From positions 108,598-172,597 of the forward strand of contig NZ_JAAGUY010000012.1 of the NCBI RefSeq assembly GCF_010868145.1: a stretch of DNA of 64,000 bases. Direction: 5' to 3'. The stretch is from Nocardia cyriacigeorgica. Its GTDB lineage: Bacteria; Actinomycetota; Actinomycetes; Mycobacteriales; Mycobacteriaceae. The position numbers and the translations under genes are program-made. Of the stretch, positions 39,311 to 47,226 are shown in pieces. The notes beneath the pieces were generated by a model. It did no database searches. It saw nothing but the letters and a program-made list of their open reading frames with translations, and was not told where the DNA came from. Numbering within the stretch: the stretch's first letter is position 1; each line of letters opens with the position of its first letter.

Positions 39311-40856
39311 GCGGATGCGCCGCGCAGGCTCACCGTGGAGTTCGGTGCGGGCACGCACCACGACGGCCGCGACCGCTGTCGTTGCGGTGGCGCTGACCGC
39401 GACGGGATTGATCGTGCTCGCCGCGTTGCGCGACAACCTGGTCGAGAGCGCGAGCATCCAGGCGGAGGGCAACGCACGCGATATCGCCATGCAGTTGGAA
39501 TCCGGGACACCCCTCGCCGAGCTGCGGTTTCCCGATCCTGAAGACGAACCCGCCCAGGTTGTTTCGGCTGATGGGCAGGTGCTCGCGGCCGATGTCGACA
39601 TGCATATTCCCGGCCCGATTGCGACGTTCACGCCGCAGACGACGGCAGCGGGCGCCGCCTCCGGAGGCGAGGAAGAGGAAGAGGAAGAGGACGACGAAGA
39701 CGAGGAGGAGGAAGAAGACGAGGACGAAGAGAGCCCAGCGAACACCGCGAGAACCCTCGCCGATTCCCGGACTGCCCCAGGTGCCACGCTTGCCGCGACC
39801 ACGGCTCCGGACGCAGCCACCGGAGAGGTCGTCGTCGAGGATGTGCGGCTACCGTCCGACGACTCCGCGTCCACCGACAACTTCCGGGTCGCCGCTTTCG
39901 CGGGCCTCACCGCCGACCGGCAGCCGGTCACCATCTACGCGGGCGCAGCCCTGGACACCGCCGAGAGTGCGGTGGCCGACGTACGCCGAGCCATGTTGAT
40001 CGGCCTGCCGCTGCTGCTCGCTGTGGTCGCTGCAGTGACCTGGCTGGTCACCCGCCGAGCATTGCGGCCAGTCGAGGCGATTCGCCGCGAACTCGCCGAA
40101 ATCATGCACGGCGATCTATCGCGCAGAGTCCCCGAACCCCGGTCACGGGACGAGATCGGCAGGCTGGCCGCCACCACCAACGAGACACTGGCCGCACTGG
40201 AGAAGTCCTCCGAACGCCAGCGCCGGTTCATCGCCGACGCCGCACACGAGCTGCGCAGCCCGATCGCCAGCCTGCGCACCCAGCTCGAAGTTGCCCAGGC
40301 GCATCCGGGGCTGCTCGAGCTGGACGACGTGCTCGGCGACACCGTCCGGATCGGGGACCTGGCCGCCGATCTGCTGCTGCTCGCCCGCCTCGACGCGGGT
40401 GAACAGCCGCGGGTCGACCGCGTGGATCTGACCACATTGATCAATGAGGAGCGCAGCCGCAGGGCGGGCGACCGTATTCGAGTCGGCTACGCCCTGCCGG
40501 ATGACGAGGTCGCGGTGACCGGTAGCCGCACCCAGATCGCACGTGTCGTCGGCAACCTCGTCGACAACGCCCAACGACACGCCGAGACATCGGTGCAGGT
40601 GGTGCTCCGGCGCGTCGGCAACACGGCGGTGGTCGAGGTCGTCGACGACGGCCCCGGTGTGCCCGAGGCCGACCGGGAGCGCATCTTCCAGCGCTTCGTC
40701 CGCCTCGACGACGCCCGCAGCCGCGACGACGGCGGCGCGGGCCTCGGTCTCGCCATCGTGCGCGACGTCGTCGAACGCCATGACGGTGTCATCCGTGTCG
40801 AAGGCGGCACGCAGGGTGGCGCCCGCTTCATCGTCGAACTCCCGGTGGCAGGGTGA
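39303..40856 (+). CDS. Sensor histidine kinase with a 21-residue acidic run in the sensor domain
   Basis: A GTG at 39303, overlapping the response-regulator end, gives 517 residues. TM1 spans about 20-42 and TM2 about 231-250; between them is a 190-residue extracytoplasmic sensor. Inside it, residues 123-143 are all Glu or Asp (DNA about 39669-39731, a GA-rich tract). After TM2 come HAMP (about 250-300), the dimer/phospho helix with H315 (AHELRSP), N-box (NLVDNAQRH), G1 (DDGPGVP) and G2 (GAGLGLAIV). The acidic patch could bind metal cations or cationic peptides, as in PhoQ (inference). The repetitive tract may vary in length. Confidence 0.93.
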   Translation: MAERMRRAGSPWSSVRARTTTAATAVVAVALTATGLIVLAALRDNLVESASIQAEGNARDIAMQLESGTPLAELRFPDPEDEPAQVVSADGQVLAADVDMHIPGPIATFTPQTTAAGAASGGEEEEEEEDDEDEEEEEDEDEESPANTARTLADSRTAPGATLAATTAPDAATGEVVVEDVRLPSDDSASTDNFRVAAFAGLTADRQPVTIYAGAALDTAESAVADVRRAMLIGLPLLLAVVAAVTWLVTRRALRPVEAIRRELAEIMHGDLSRRVPEPRSRDEIGRLAATTNETLAALEKSSERQRRFIADAAHELRSPIASLRTQLEVAQAHPGLLELDDVLGDTVRIGDLAADLLLLARLDAGEQPRVDRVDLTTLINEERSRRAGDRIRVGYALPDDEVAVTGSRTQIARVVGNLVDNAQRHAETSVQVVLRRVGNTAVVEVVDDGPGVPEADRERIFQRFVRLDDARSRDDGGAGLGLAIVRDVVERHDGVIRVEGGTQGGARFIVELPVAG

Positions 40857-40877
40857 GCGCCCTGCCACGAGATTCGG

Positions 40878-41831
40878 CTATCCGACGCGGGCGGCCTCCC
40901 GAGCGGCCTCGCGGGCGAGGATGCGTTCGCGCTGTTCTTCGAACTTGGCGACGTCACGGGTGAGCTTGTCCATGTACTCGCCGAGTTCTTCGCGACTACG
41001 TTCGCCACGCGCAGTGAAGTCATTGCGGTTGAAGACATTCCAGATGCGCAGGACCGGAGCCACGACCTCGTCCAAGTGCTGACGCAGATCGTAGATCCCG
41101 TGCTTGACCATCAGGACGCCATTGCGGCGCCAGTTCGGCATGCCGGTACCTGGCATGCTGAACGTCTTCACGATGTGGGTAACCGACTCCATCGTCTGGT
41201 CGGGCGCGATGTCGAACGCCGCGGCGGTGATATTGCGGTAGAACATCATGTGCAGGTTCTCATCGGCCGCGATGCGTTGCAGCATCCGATCGGCTATCGG
41301 GTCCTCACAGACCCGTCCGGTGCTGCGATGGCTGATCCGGGTGGCCAGCTCCTGGACGGTCACGTATGCGACCTGATCGAGCACGCCCCCGAAACCCTCC
41401 GGTGCGTGCACACCGCGGGTCATATGCACCATCCGGTCGTTTTCCAAGGCGACCGGATCGACCGCGCGGGTGCAGATCAGATAGTCACGCATCGCGATCG
41501 CGTGCCGGTTCTCCTCGGCCGTCCACCGGCCCACCCAGGTGCCCCATGCGCCGTCCTGGGAGAAGTTCTCCGAGATCACCCGGTGGTAGGAGGGCAGATT
41601 GTCCTCGGTGAGCAGATTCGTCACCATCGCGACCTTGGCGACCTCGGACAGCCGCGACTGTTCCGGATCCCAATCCTCGCCGCCCATGGCCGCGAAATTG
41701 CGGCCCTCGTCCCACGGCACGTAATCGTGCGGATGCCAGTCCTTGGCCGTGGCCAGGTGCCGGTCGATATTGGTCGCCACGACCGGTTCCAACTCGGTCA
41801 GCAGCTCGATCTGTGTCAAATCCCTTGCCAT
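40878..41831 (-). CDS. Acyl-ACP desaturase (DesA-type, di-iron)
   Basis: The ATG at 41831 (MARDLTQIELL) gives 317 residues; the upstream in-frame ATG would add 19 atypical residues. The two iron-binding pairs are TAEENRHAIAMRDYL and AADENLHMMFYRN, both of the ExxH type, and the sequence ISENFSQDGAWGTWVGRWT is usual for soluble desaturases. Mycobacterial DesA1/DesA2 insert double bonds into acyl chains bound to ACP on the way to mycolates. The length is near that of DesA1/DesA2. The protein is cytosolic. The 356-bp upstream gap to the tRNA gene holds its promoter. Confidence 0.92.
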   Translation of the reverse strand: MARDLTQIELLTELEPVVATNIDRHLATAKDWHPHDYVPWDEGRNFAAMGGEDWDPEQSRLSEVAKVAMVTNLLTEDNLPSYHRVISENFSQDGAWGTWVGRWTAEENRHAIAMRDYLICTRAVDPVALENDRMVHMTRGVHAPEGFGGVLDQVAYVTVQELATRISHRSTGRVCEDPIADRMLQRIAADENLHMMFYRNITAAAFDIAPDQTMESVTHIVKTFSMPGTGMPNWRRNGVLMVKHGIYDLRQHLDEVVAPVLRIWNVFNRNDFTARGERSREELGEYMDKLTRDVAKFEEQRERILAREAAREAARVG

Positions 41832-42187
41832 GCAGCGCCTCTCAATTCGATGGAACACACCACGAACATCCCGCTGTTCCCGCATCACTGATTGTGCGGC
41901 GTCACCGCACCCACACCCTAGACGAGCCCGATCGGCGTGGTGCTCGATTCAACCAGCGGCCTTCCGCCCACCGGCCCCCTGCCCGACCGAACGCACTGAC
42001 CGGTCAGCCGCGGGGCTGATATCGAGCTGATAGAAGAGTGTAGTCAGGACGGGCCGGTCAGAACAGCGCAGCGGAGCATGCACACAGACAAAGTGGGCAC
42101 CTGGAGCGGCCCACCCATGGCTCACGCGGAGCGGAAGCGGCTCCGACGCGATCAAATGCGCAGATTTCCGCTGGTAAAGGGAAATTG
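41832..42187. other. Gene-free stretch between the desaturase and tRNA genes
   Basis: I see no convincing coding frame. The desaturase promoter must lie here; TAGGGT at about 41916-41921 (minus strand) might be its -10 box. Confidence 0.5.
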
Positions 42188-42261
42188 TGGGGCGGGCGGG
42201 GCTCGAACCCGCGACCAATGGATTATGAGTCCACGGCTCTAACCGACTGAGCTACCGCCCC
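42188..42261 (-). tRNA. tRNA with CAU anticodon (probably elongator Met)
   Basis: On the minus strand the acceptor pairs GGGGCGG with CCGCCCC, with discriminator A and no encoded CCA. The D arm is GCTC...GAGC, the anticodon loop CTCATAA has the CAT anticodon at 42225-42227, and the T arm is GCGGG-TTCGAGC-CCCGC. CAU is shared by elongator Met and Ile2 (lysidine-modified) tRNAs, and I cannot fully separate them by eye. Confidence 0.92.
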
Positions 42262-42376
42262 CGGATGCGGTGGGTCCGCAGGTGTGGGGAATGGTACCGG
42301 GTCGGGCGCGGCGTGGGCCAATCGGGCTGGGGCGTGGTTAGGGTGGGGCGTTGTCGGGAACTGCTGAGGGGTTGGT

Positions 42377-42808
42377 ATGGCCGGGGTATTCACGAAAGTG
42401 TTGCAGGCGCACCAGTGGATCTATGAGAACAGTGGTGGATGGGTAGGACATCGGCTGCTGTTCGGGAACCCGACGTTGCTCTTGCGGACGGTAGGTCGTA
42501 AGACGGGGCAGCCACGGACCTCGGCGCTCACCTACGCGCGCGACGGGGGCGACTATTTGGTGACGGCATCCAACGGAGGTTCGCCGCGGCCGCCGGGGTG
42601 GCTGGCGAACCTGAAAGCGAAGCGGGACTGCGAGATCCAGATCGGACGCCGCAAGATTCGAGTGACGGCGCGGCCGACGCTGCCGGACGATCCGGACTAC
42701 GCGCGCCGCTGGGAGCTGGTGGACCGAGTGAATCAGGGCCGCTACAGCGAATATCAGGAGCGCACGCGGCGACCGATCGCGGTGGTGGTGCTCAGTCCGG
42801 TCGCTTGA
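42377..42808 (+). CDS. Deazaflavin (F420)-dependent nitroreductase family protein (DUF385)
   Basis: A 143-residue protein of the Ddn/DUF385 split-beta-barrel type. Typical pieces are RLLFGNPTLLLRTVGRKTG (phosphate-binding GRKTG), DYLVTASNGGSPRPPGWLANL and EIQIGRRKIRVTARP. Members reduce quinones or nitro compounds with F420H2 and protect against oxidative stress. No signal peptide. The gene lies 115 bp from the tRNA start, alone. F420 use is family knowledge and is expected in Nocardia. Confidence 0.9.
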   Translation: MAGVFTKVLQAHQWIYENSGGWVGHRLLFGNPTLLLRTVGRKTGQPRTSALTYARDGGDYLVTASNGGSPRPPGWLANLKAKRDCEIQIGRRKIRVTARPTLPDDPDYARRWELVDRVNQGRYSEYQERTRRPIAVVVLSPVA

Positions 42809-43034
42809 ACCGGGCCGAGCACCACCGTTGATGGCGGATTCTGGACGGTCAGTACTGACTTTCCCGTTCTCGTTCACGACCGGAACCGGCACGTCCGCGA
42901 CTGGATTCGACCATGTCGCGTGGTGGGCGGCTGGCGATATGTACTACGGACGCAACGAGAATAAGGATCATGACAACTATGGCTGCGGTAAGCACGCAGG
43001 CACCATAGCCGCAGAATTCGCTACCCGCAGGTAT

Positions 43035-44045
43035 TCATTTCGGTCGGTTTGTGTTACTCAACAGTGTGCGTCCGATGGCGGTTCGCGCATCGATCGCCGC
43101 GTGCGCTCGATCCGCCTGTTCCAGCGGAAATGTCTGGCCGATAACGACCTCCAGACGTCCTGCGGCGACTTCGGTGAGGGCACGTCGGGCCAGCGCGGGC
43201 CAGTCGGTGTCGTCGGAAGTGATATCGAACAGCCCGAGCACCGTGATCGACCGGCGTTGTGCGGTTTCGGTGTCGACCGCGGCGAAATCCCCTGCCGCGG
43301 AGCCATATCCGAGGAACCGGCCACCTTCGGCCAACGCTTCGGCAGCAGCACCGCCGAGTTCACCACCCGCCCCGTCCAGCACGACATGAGCACCCGAACC
43401 ACCGGTCGCAGCCCGGGCCTCGTCCACCCAATCGGGGTCGGAATAGTCGACAAGCACGGTGGCGCCGAGTCGTTCGGCCAGCTCGAGCTTGGCCTTGCCA
43501 CGGGCCGCCGCGATCACCTTGGCGCCTGCGTTGCGTGCGAGTTGGATCAGCAGCGTGCCGAGCCCGCCGGCGGCGGCGGTGATGAGCACCCATTCGCCGG
43601 ATTCGATGGCGGCCCGATCGAAGACGGCCAGCGCGGTTTTTCCATCGTGAATCAGCGCGACAGCCTGATCCAGCGTGACATCTTCGGGGATGGGAGTCAG
43701 CGTCTCGGCTTTGGCCAGCGACTTCTCGGCATAGCCGCCGATCGGCAGCCCGCCTGCGATTCCGCTGCGCACGGTAGCGGTGCTGACTCGCCTGCCGATC
43801 CAGGACGAATCGACCTCCGGACCGACCGCCGTGACCACGCCGCCGATCGCCCCGCCGGGGACATAGGGCGGCTCGACCGGGAAGAAGTCGGTTCCCCAAC
43901 CGGACCGCAACCTGGTGTCGAGGAACATGACGTCGGCCGCACCCACGTCGACCAGGACCTCCCCCGCCGCCGGGACCGGTTCGGGCACTTCGCGCACCTC
44001 GAGCACATCGGGACCACCGAATGCCGTCGCGTACACCGCTCGCAT
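43035..44045 (-). CDS. Zinc-free MDR quinone oxidoreductase-like protein
   Basis: The ATG at 44045 (MRAVYATAFGGPDVLEV) gives 336 residues; the longer frame would add 13. The N-terminal GroES-like domain has no cysteine zinc ligands, as in quinone reductases. The Rossmann motif is AAAGGLGTLLIQLARNAGA (about 160-180), followed by GATVLVDYSDPDWV. It fits NADPH:quinone oxidoreductase/zeta-crystallin-type enzymes. The substrate is unknown. The gene is followed by the Cys/Gly-rich pair on the same strand only at some distance upstream; no clear operon. Confidence 0.85.
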   Translation of the reverse strand: MRAVYATAFGGPDVLEVREVPEPVPAAGEVLVDVGAADVMFLDTRLRSGWGTDFFPVEPPYVPGGAIGGVVTAVGPEVDSSWIGRRVSTATVRSGIAGGLPIGGYAEKSLAKAETLTPIPEDVTLDQAVALIHDGKTALAVFDRAAIESGEWVLITAAAGGLGTLLIQLARNAGAKVIAAARGKAKLELAERLGATVLVDYSDPDWVDEARAATGGSGAHVVLDGAGGELGGAAAEALAEGGRFLGYGSAAGDFAAVDTETAQRRSITVLGLFDITSDDTDWPALARRALTEVAAGRLEVVIGQTFPLEQADRAHAAIDARTAIGRTLLSNTNRPK

Positions 44046-44146
44046 GACCAACCTCCATCGTTCCGGGTGTTTCGGATACGACAAGCCTCAACCCTGAAGG
44101 ACGGTTGAGGTCAAGAGTGGGTGATCGCGCTCACTGATCGGCCGGT

Positions 44147-44443
44147 TCAGCCCCCACCACCACAGCCACCACCTCCACCGCAACCGCCACCGGATCCGCC
44201 GGAGTCTCCACCGCCCGAGTCACCGGATCCGGCGATCCACCATCCGCCACCTGCTGCTGCCGATCCCGCACCGGTGCCGGTGCCGGTCCGACGCCTGGCT
44301 CGTGACCGCTGGGACCCCTTGGCGAGCTTCGACATGGTCGTTTCTTCAGGGCGTCGTTGTTTCACGAGGACCGTGATCGCCACCGCCGTCGTGACCGCGA
44401 TCAGCACCAGCGCGAGCCCGATGAGAATTTCCGTCATCGCCAT
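44147..44443 (-). CDS. Membrane protein with CGGGG tail, copy B
   Basis: The ATG at 44443 (or 44437) gives 98 residues. The N-terminus is a membrane helix (EILIGLALVLIAVTTAVAI), then a basic stretch (SQRSRARRRT), the motif WWIAGSGDS, and a Gly/Ser-rich tail ending in two CGGGG units (C88, C94). Its upstream neighbour has the same order: helix, basic turn, YWVAGS, and a longer Cys/Gly tail. The two are tandem paralogues on one strand, 20 bp apart. Tails of this kind are known from proteins linked to the TIGR04222 domain in actinobacteria, but the domain itself is not seen here. Function unknown. Confidence 0.72.
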   Translation of the reverse strand: MAMTEILIGLALVLIAVTTAVAITVLVKQRRPEETTMSKLAKGSQRSRARRRTGTGTGAGSAAAGGGWWIAGSGDSGGGDSGGSGGGCGGGGGCGGGG

Positions 44444-44463
44444 CGAGTACCCGCGTGGAGCAC

Positions 44464-44784
44464 TCAGGAACCGCCACCGCCGCAACTGGATCCGCCGCCG
44501 CCACCACCGCCGCAGCTGGATCCGCCACCACCGCAGCTCGATCCACCACCGCAACTCGAGCCACCGTGACCGCCGGAGCCCGGCCCGTCGCCAAAGCCTC
44601 CGTGGTGGTGGCCACCACCCCCATCCGGATCCACAGCAGAACCCGCCACCCAGTACTGCCCGTGTGGCCCGCCCCGATGCTGTGAGCGACCGATGCGCTG
44701 GACAATGACCACGATCAGCACGACGCCCACAGCCACGATCGAGACCAGCGCGACCAGCACGAACAGCGCTATCAGAATCTCCAT
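44464..44784 (-). CDS. Membrane protein with four SSCGGG repeats, copy A
   Basis: The ATG at 44784 (MEILIALFVLVALVS) gives 106 residues. A single long membrane helix (about 2-28) is followed by a short basic linker, the motif YWVAGSAVD, a Gly/His cluster (GGGGHHHGG) and four Cys/Gly repeats with cysteines at 78, 84, 91 and 101. At the DNA level the tail is made of near-repeats of a GGATCCGCC-like unit on the plus strand. The His and Cys content could bind metal, or the cysteines could be cross-linked or modified (inference). It is divergent from the AWH-motif gene, with a 37-bp gap between starts. Confidence 0.75.
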   Translation of the reverse strand: MEILIALFVLVALVSIVAVGVVLIVVIVQRIGRSQHRGGPHGQYWVAGSAVDPDGGGGHHHGGFGDGPGSGGHGGSSCGGGSSCGGGGSSCGGGGGGGSSCGGGGS

Positions 44785-44821
44785 GCTCGCAGCGTATCGA
44801 CCGCCGGTCCTACAGTGAACT

Positions 44822-45346
44822 GTGTTCGGATTCGGTAAGCGCAGCATCCAGACGATCGACCTCTCCACGGTCGACCGTGTCGTTCATGAACTCGAGCTGC
44901 CCGAGGCGATCTACAAGACCTGCCCGTGGCAGCCACGCGACCTGGTGGAAACCGGGCTGCGCCAATGGTTGCGCTGTTGTGGTGCGGCCATGCGCGACGG
45001 TCAGGTGATCGGGATGCCATCCCATGCCGTCGACGAGGCCTGGCACGGTTTCATTCTGTGCACCCAACTCTATGCCCAGTTCTGCGCGGCGACCTACGGC
45101 CGGTTCCTACACCACTTTCCGGAAGGCGTTGCGACACAGTCGGGCTCGCATGGCTCGATGGCGGAGCAGCTGGGGCGCACCGTCGTCGCCTGGTCGATGG
45201 TGGCGGCCGAGGAAGAGCGCTGCGTGCTCTGGGATCTGGACTCCCGGGTCGGCGTGGAGCAGCCATGGGGCATCAGCGCCGAGCGGGTCACCGCCATCGA
45301 AGCCGAACTCCGCCGGGCTGGCGTACCCTCTTCCGAACGGGCGTGA
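44822..45346 (+). CDS. AWH-motif protein related to glycine-rich-domain (GRDP/DUF1399-like) proteins
   Basis: A GTG at 44822 gives 174 residues. The central motif VDEAWHGFILCTQLYAQFC, around residue 75-93, is the block shared by plant GRDP/DUF1399 proteins and bacterial proteins that often go with Gly/Cys-rich tails. The N-terminus TIDLSTVDRVVHELELPE and the RCCGAAMRDGQ segment add more cysteines. It is soluble. The very tight divergent pairing with the SSCGGG proteins suggests a joint function, perhaps processing, assembly or metal loading of the tails (inference). No enzyme motif is certain. Confidence 0.7.
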   Translation: MFGFGKRSIQTIDLSTVDRVVHELELPEAIYKTCPWQPRDLVETGLRQWLRCCGAAMRDGQVIGMPSHAVDEAWHGFILCTQLYAQFCAATYGRFLHHFPEGVATQSGSHGSMAEQLGRTVVAWSMVAAEEERCVLWDLDSRVGVEQPWGISAERVTAIEAELRRAGVPSSERA

Positions 45347-45427
45347 TCCCACCGCGCCGTACTGCGGTACGAACTCGTTCACCGGGAGCATCCGGCCCGC
45401 ACCGGGAGACGTCGCCTGCCACTCAGC

Positions 45428-47203
45428 TCAGGTGAGTTTCACCCGCGCCGCTGCCCAGCGCACCACACCCGGTACAAATCGGTTGACCCGGTACTGGACC
45501 TGCGATTCCGGCGTCACCGGAACGATGCTGCGCCCACGCGTGACAGCACGCACGATCTGCTCGGCCACCTTCTCCGGCCCGTAATGCCGCATCCGGTACA
45601 GATTGTCGAAATGCTGCTGCTTGCGCTTCTCCTCTTCGGCATCGACACCGGAAAAGCTGGTCGTAGCAACGATATTGGTGTGCACGATGCCGGGGCATAT
45701 GGTGTGCACACCGATTCCGCGTCCGGCCAGCTCGGCGCGCAGGCAATCGGAGAACATGAAGACCGCCGACTTGCTGGTGGCGTACGCGCTGAAGCCCTGC
45801 TGCGGTGAGTACGCCGCCATGCTCGACAGGTTCACGATGTGCCCGCCTGCACCGCGTTCGGCCATCGCGGGACCGAAGGATCGGCACCCGTTGACGACAC
45901 CACCCAGATTGACGCGCATGACCCGATCGAATTCCGCCGACGGGGTATCGAAGAAGTCGCCGGCCTGACCGATGCCGGCATTGTTGACAAGGACGTCGGG
46001 CACACCATGGGCTTCCAGCACCGCACGAGCATGATCGGCGACGGCGGATTCGTCTGAGACGTCGAGTTGGTAGGGATGCGCGAGCCCACCGGCAGCGGCC
46101 ACCATCTCCGCGGTCTCCTTGGCCGCGGCCAGGTTGATGTCGGACAGCACGATTTCGGCGCCGCGGCGCGCGAACGACAGCGCGGTCTCGCGCCCGATCC
46201 CGCTCCCACCACCGGTAATGACGACCAGTTGATCACCGAACTCGCCACGGCTACGGCCGATCTCGGCGCGCCGCAGCCCGCGTGGCAACGCGCCGCCCGC
46301 AAGTGCGTCGATGAGCTCGGTCGTCGCGTTCGCCAGCAGCTCCGGATGCGAGAACGGCATCCAGTGCCCCGCGGGTACGTCACGACGCCACAACCGCGTC
46401 GCCCACTTCCGTTCGTCGTCGTAGCCGGCAGGCCGGATCGCGACATCACGTCCGGCAACGATCAGTTGAACCGGCACGTCGGTGTGCCGTTCACGCGGCG
46501 CCAGCATGCGCGGCAGAATATTGGCGCGATAGATCAGCAACCCGTCGACGATGTCCTTGCGGAACGTCTGTCCGAGCGTCACGTTCGACGCTGCGGTCTC
46601 GTTCATCAACCCCACGAACTGGCGCCAACGCCCCTCGGTGGCCAACTGCCCCAGCGCGACGCGCGGCAGGAACGGCGTCATGAAGAAGAACGTGTACGCC
46701 GAGGATGCGAGCTGCGTGGCGGGCTGCCACACATTGCGGGGCGTCGGCCGCGACAACCGGTTGCGCATCCATTTGCCGACGTGATCGAGATTGGGCCCGG
46801 ACACCGAGGTGAACGACGCGACCCGCTGGGCCGCACCCGGTTCGCAGACCGCTTCCCACACCTGAATGGAACCCCAGTCGTGGGCGAGCACATGCACCGG
46901 CCGGTCGGGACTGACGGCGTCGGCGACGGCGAAGAAGTCCGATGCCAGCTCCTCGAGCCGGAAATCGGCGGTGCGCTGGGTGCGGGTGGATTCGCCGTGG
47001 CCACGGGTGTCGTAGGTAACGACGTGGAAGCGCCGCGCCAGCAATGGCACGACCTTGTCCCACAGCTCATGGGTGTCGGGCCAGCCGTGGACGAGCACGA
47101 CGGTCTCGGCGGTCGGGTCGCCGTATTCGTAGACGGCGAGTTCGAAATCGCCGTTACGCACGGTTCGGCGAGTCCGGTCCGGTTGGGGTGTTCGGGTGGT
47201 CAT
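45428..47203 (-). CDS. ephD: EphD: epoxide hydrolase-SDR fusion
   Basis: A 591-residue two-domain enzyme, one residue shorter than M. tuberculosis EphD. Residues 1-310 form an alpha/beta hydrolase of the epoxide hydrolase kind: HGWPDT oxyanion motif (39-44), nucleophile D109 (LAHDWGS), and PAGHWMPFSHPE with the base His. Residues about 320-591 form a classical SDR with ITGGGSGIG, NNAGIG and the SAYATSK active site (Y-x3-K). In mycobacteria EphD takes part in making oxygenated (epoxy to keto) mycolates. It opens a minus-strand run in which the ferredoxin reductase and di-iron hydrolase genes lie upstream and would be cotranscribed ahead of it. Confidence 0.95.
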   Translation of the reverse strand: MTTRTPQPDRTRRTVRNGDFELAVYEYGDPTAETVVLVHGWPDTHELWDKVVPLLARRFHVVTYDTRGHGESTRTQRTADFRLEELASDFFAVADAVSPDRPVHVLAHDWGSIQVWEAVCEPGAAQRVASFTSVSGPNLDHVGKWMRNRLSRPTPRNVWQPATQLASSAYTFFFMTPFLPRVALGQLATEGRWRQFVGLMNETAASNVTLGQTFRKDIVDGLLIYRANILPRMLAPRERHTDVPVQLIVAGRDVAIRPAGYDDERKWATRLWRRDVPAGHWMPFSHPELLANATTELIDALAGGALPRGLRRAEIGRSRGEFGDQLVVITGGGSGIGRETALSFARRGAEIVLSDINLAAAKETAEMVAAAGGLAHPYQLDVSDESAVADHARAVLEAHGVPDVLVNNAGIGQAGDFFDTPSAEFDRVMRVNLGGVVNGCRSFGPAMAERGAGGHIVNLSSMAAYSPQQGFSAYATSKSAVFMFSDCLRAELAGRGIGVHTICPGIVHTNIVATTSFSGVDAEEEKRKQQHFDNLYRMRHYGPEKVAEQIVRAVTRGRSIVPVTPESQVQYRVNRFVPGVVRWAAARVKLT

Positions 47204-47226
47204 AGGTCGGTCTCCTCGCCCCTGAA

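Noticed and set aside
38606..39934. A minus-strand frame encoding a run of serines opposite the kinase
   Set aside because: The poly-Ser run is the antisense reading of the GA-rich acidic tract; the plus strand holds a complete response regulator and kinase.
42828..44108. A 426-codon plus-strand frame over the quinone-oxidoreductase gene
   Set aside because: It is mostly antisense to the MDR gene, whose Rossmann motif and start are clear.
44464..44600. CRISPR-like or microsatellite array in the Cys/Gly tail DNA
   Set aside because: The near-repeats are codon repeats for SSCGGG units of irregular length and lack spacers.
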